A stretch of DNA of 64,000 nucleotides. It comes from Ariolimax columbianus. Lineage: Eukaryota; Mollusca; Gastropoda; Stylommatophora; Arionidae. The notes beneath the pieces were generated by a model, which ran no database searches, was not told where the DNA came from, and saw only the letters and a list, made by a program, of their open reading frames with translations. Where the stretch lies: assembly GCA_036924085.1 (NCBI GenBank), contig JAVGWX010000011.1, positions 38,292,970 through 38,356,969 of the forward strand, written 5' to 3'. The stretch's first letter is position 1; every line of letters starts with the position of its first letter. The translations under genes and the position numbers were made by a program. Shown one piece after another: positions 25,801-28,800 of the stretch.

Positions 25801-28800
25801 CAGTTCACATCTGAAAGCGTACGGAAAAGAATAGCTTGATATAAATGATTTAGAACTATTTTCTCACCTTTTTCTTCTGTTTCAGACACACAATCATACG
25901 TGCTCAATTTTCATGGAAGAGTAACTCAGGCATCCGTGAAAAATTTCCAGATAGTTCATGACAATGATGGTGAGTCGAGTTATATAATGCCCAATATGAG
26001 GGTGAGTTGAGTTATATAATGTCCAATATGAGGGTGAGATGAGTTATATAATGTCCAATATGAGGGTGAGATGAGTTATATAATGTCCAATATGAGGGTG
26101 AGTTGAGTTATATAATGTCCAATATGATGGTGAGATGAGTTATATAACGTCCAATATGAGGGTGAGTTGAGTTATATAATGTTCAATATGAGGGTGAGTT
26201 GAGTTATATAATGTCCAATAAAAGGGTGAGTTGAGTTATATAATGTCCAATATGAGGGTGAGATGAGTTATATAATGTCCAATATGATGGTGAGTTATAT
26301 AATGTCCAATATGAGGGTGAGTTATATAATGTCCAATATGAGGGTGAGTTCAGTTATATAATGTCCAATATGAGGGTGAGTTGAGTTATATAATGTCCAA
26401 TATGATGGTGAGATGAGATATATAATGTCCAATATGAGGGTGAGTTGAGTTATATAATGTCCAATATGAGGGTGAGATGAGTTATATAATGTCCAATATG
26501 ATGGTGAGATGAGTTATATAATGTCCAATATGATGGTGAGTTGAGTTATATAATGTCCAATCATCACTGTGGTCAGGGAACAGAAGAAATTAAACATAGA
26601 TTCTCTAAACATTTTTTTGTAACAGTTTCTTCATTGATATCGCCTCCTGGGAGCTGCTTGCTCCGAAACCGCTCAGCCTGGCACATTACGTCACACATGG
26701 TGCTCGCATCACTGAGAAGAGAACTATTACTGATGCGTAGAGAAAACAAGCTGCTCGAAAGGCGACCTAAAAACTAATGTTCTCTACGTGTAGTAGAGTT
26801 TATGACATTCATATTTGACTGCACAGTCATACGCAGTCACATCTCAATACACATGTCTGACGCTGTGGCCATCTTCGCTTGCAATGAGCAATATTATTAT
26901 CGTGTTGACAAGACTGGACCAAGACACTGACCTTAGTGATCATTGAGACATTGTCATGTTTATCTGATTCTTCTTCCTCATTCACCATAAGAAAGCCACA
27001 TCTATGGCTTCAACAAAGTCATGTTTGGGGCTGTCTTTATGAGGCGAAGAACAAGATTGGCATAGATGGTGGAACAACAGGATGTGAAGCCAGACCATTT
27101 GGGGGGGGGGGCACTTATTTCTTTTCAATGAAGGCTTGATGTGGGGGTGAAGTATGCATCAGAAAAACCGGCCTACGGTGTCTAGAAAAGAAAAGAATTT
27201 GAGGTGACTTAATACAGGTTTATAAGATAATCAAAGGAACGGATAAATTAGACTATAACAAGTTTTTCAAAATACAACCACCTACAAGAACAAGAGGGTA
27301 TAGCTACAAATTAACTAAAGAAAGGTCCACATTAGATATTAAGAAATATTTTTTTTAGTCAGAGGCTGGTGAATGCTTGGAATACATTGCCACAGGAAGT
27401 AGTGGAGGCAGGGACAATTAATGCATAAAAGAATAGATTGGATGCGCATAGCTTTTAGAGCAAGGAAATGTGAATGAAACTGGTTGCTTACAAACTGCAT
27501 AGTCTTCTAAACCAGTATAAAAACATTAAGTTAAGTTATGTGGGTAAAGCCTTTTTTGGAGACAAAGTAATGTGATGGGCCTGTAGGTGCTACATTCAGA
27601 GCGAGGTCCTTTTCCTTTGTATACGGAGATGATGATTTCATCCCTCTATGCAGCAGAAACCTTTACAGTGGACCAAACTGTTGTGAACCTTTGGTGCAAG
27701 GCCACACTCATCGTTACTTGCATTTTTCAGCAGCTTAGGTCAGATCAGCAAACATTTGCTGATCAAGATCTTATTCTGCCTCCAATTGGTCGTCCTAGAA
27801 ACAGGCTACAGTCAGGTAGTCTGGCAAAGAGAATAGGGATCGAAGAGAGAAGGTAGACTCAGCCCCAAAAATGCAGTGCTGAAACAGGATGTGTCTGACC
27901 AAAAAGAGCAGATATTGCAATCTAGCTGTAAACTACAACACAACGTTGCGGAGGAAGACTAACGTTTGGTCAGGCACAACATATTGATTAGTCAGAGTTA
28001 GGCAAAATATACTGGCCAAGACCTTCAACCTCAGCTTCCTCGTAGCCCGCCTTGGAAACGGCCTGTTTTCATGGCAGCCTGGCAAACAGGGTGAGGGATT
28101 CATGTGATCCCCAGAGTAGTAAACAACATGCAGATGAAACCAAGCATAGCACAACCACCTGGAGGACGTTGGTCCACCTTCATCAGCACACTCAGGATGT
28201 GAGGAAAGCTATTGCAACCCACCACTTAACGTCCTTTTCAGGGCGCACAAAAGAGTAAACCTACTCATTGTGGGCATTCGAAACAACACGTCACAATGCC
28301 TTTTTCAGGACAAATGTCAGTATGAAAGAAAGCAAGAAGTAAAGAAAGAAATAGGCTTAAGAATTCAGGCTGCTTGTCCTAGTCGCCACAATGCAACGTG
28401 TATGCTATGTTTTATTTACGAATAAACTTCTCACGTTTACTTCCCGATTTTCTCATGATATTATCCATTGCGGCTCAAGGTGTAGTCGTAAATGAGCTGA
28501 CAGTAGCCAGTGGCTCATAGTTGGTTGCTTGCATTATGGTGAGCTAATCATAGCTGACCAAGACCCTATTCCACCTCCAATTGGTGGCCCTGAAAGCAGA
28601 CTGTGCCCATGCATCCTAATTGAGAAAATAGGGATCGAACACAGCATTAGCAGATAAATTCACCTCTAAAATGTGTATCGGTTGACCTAATTTATGTTAG
28701 CCATATTTGTAGGCCTAATCATTTTCAAAATAATTTTTAAAAAAACCTCACATATTTTGATAAACACGCAAAATTTAAATGAGCACTTGTGTCTGAAAAG

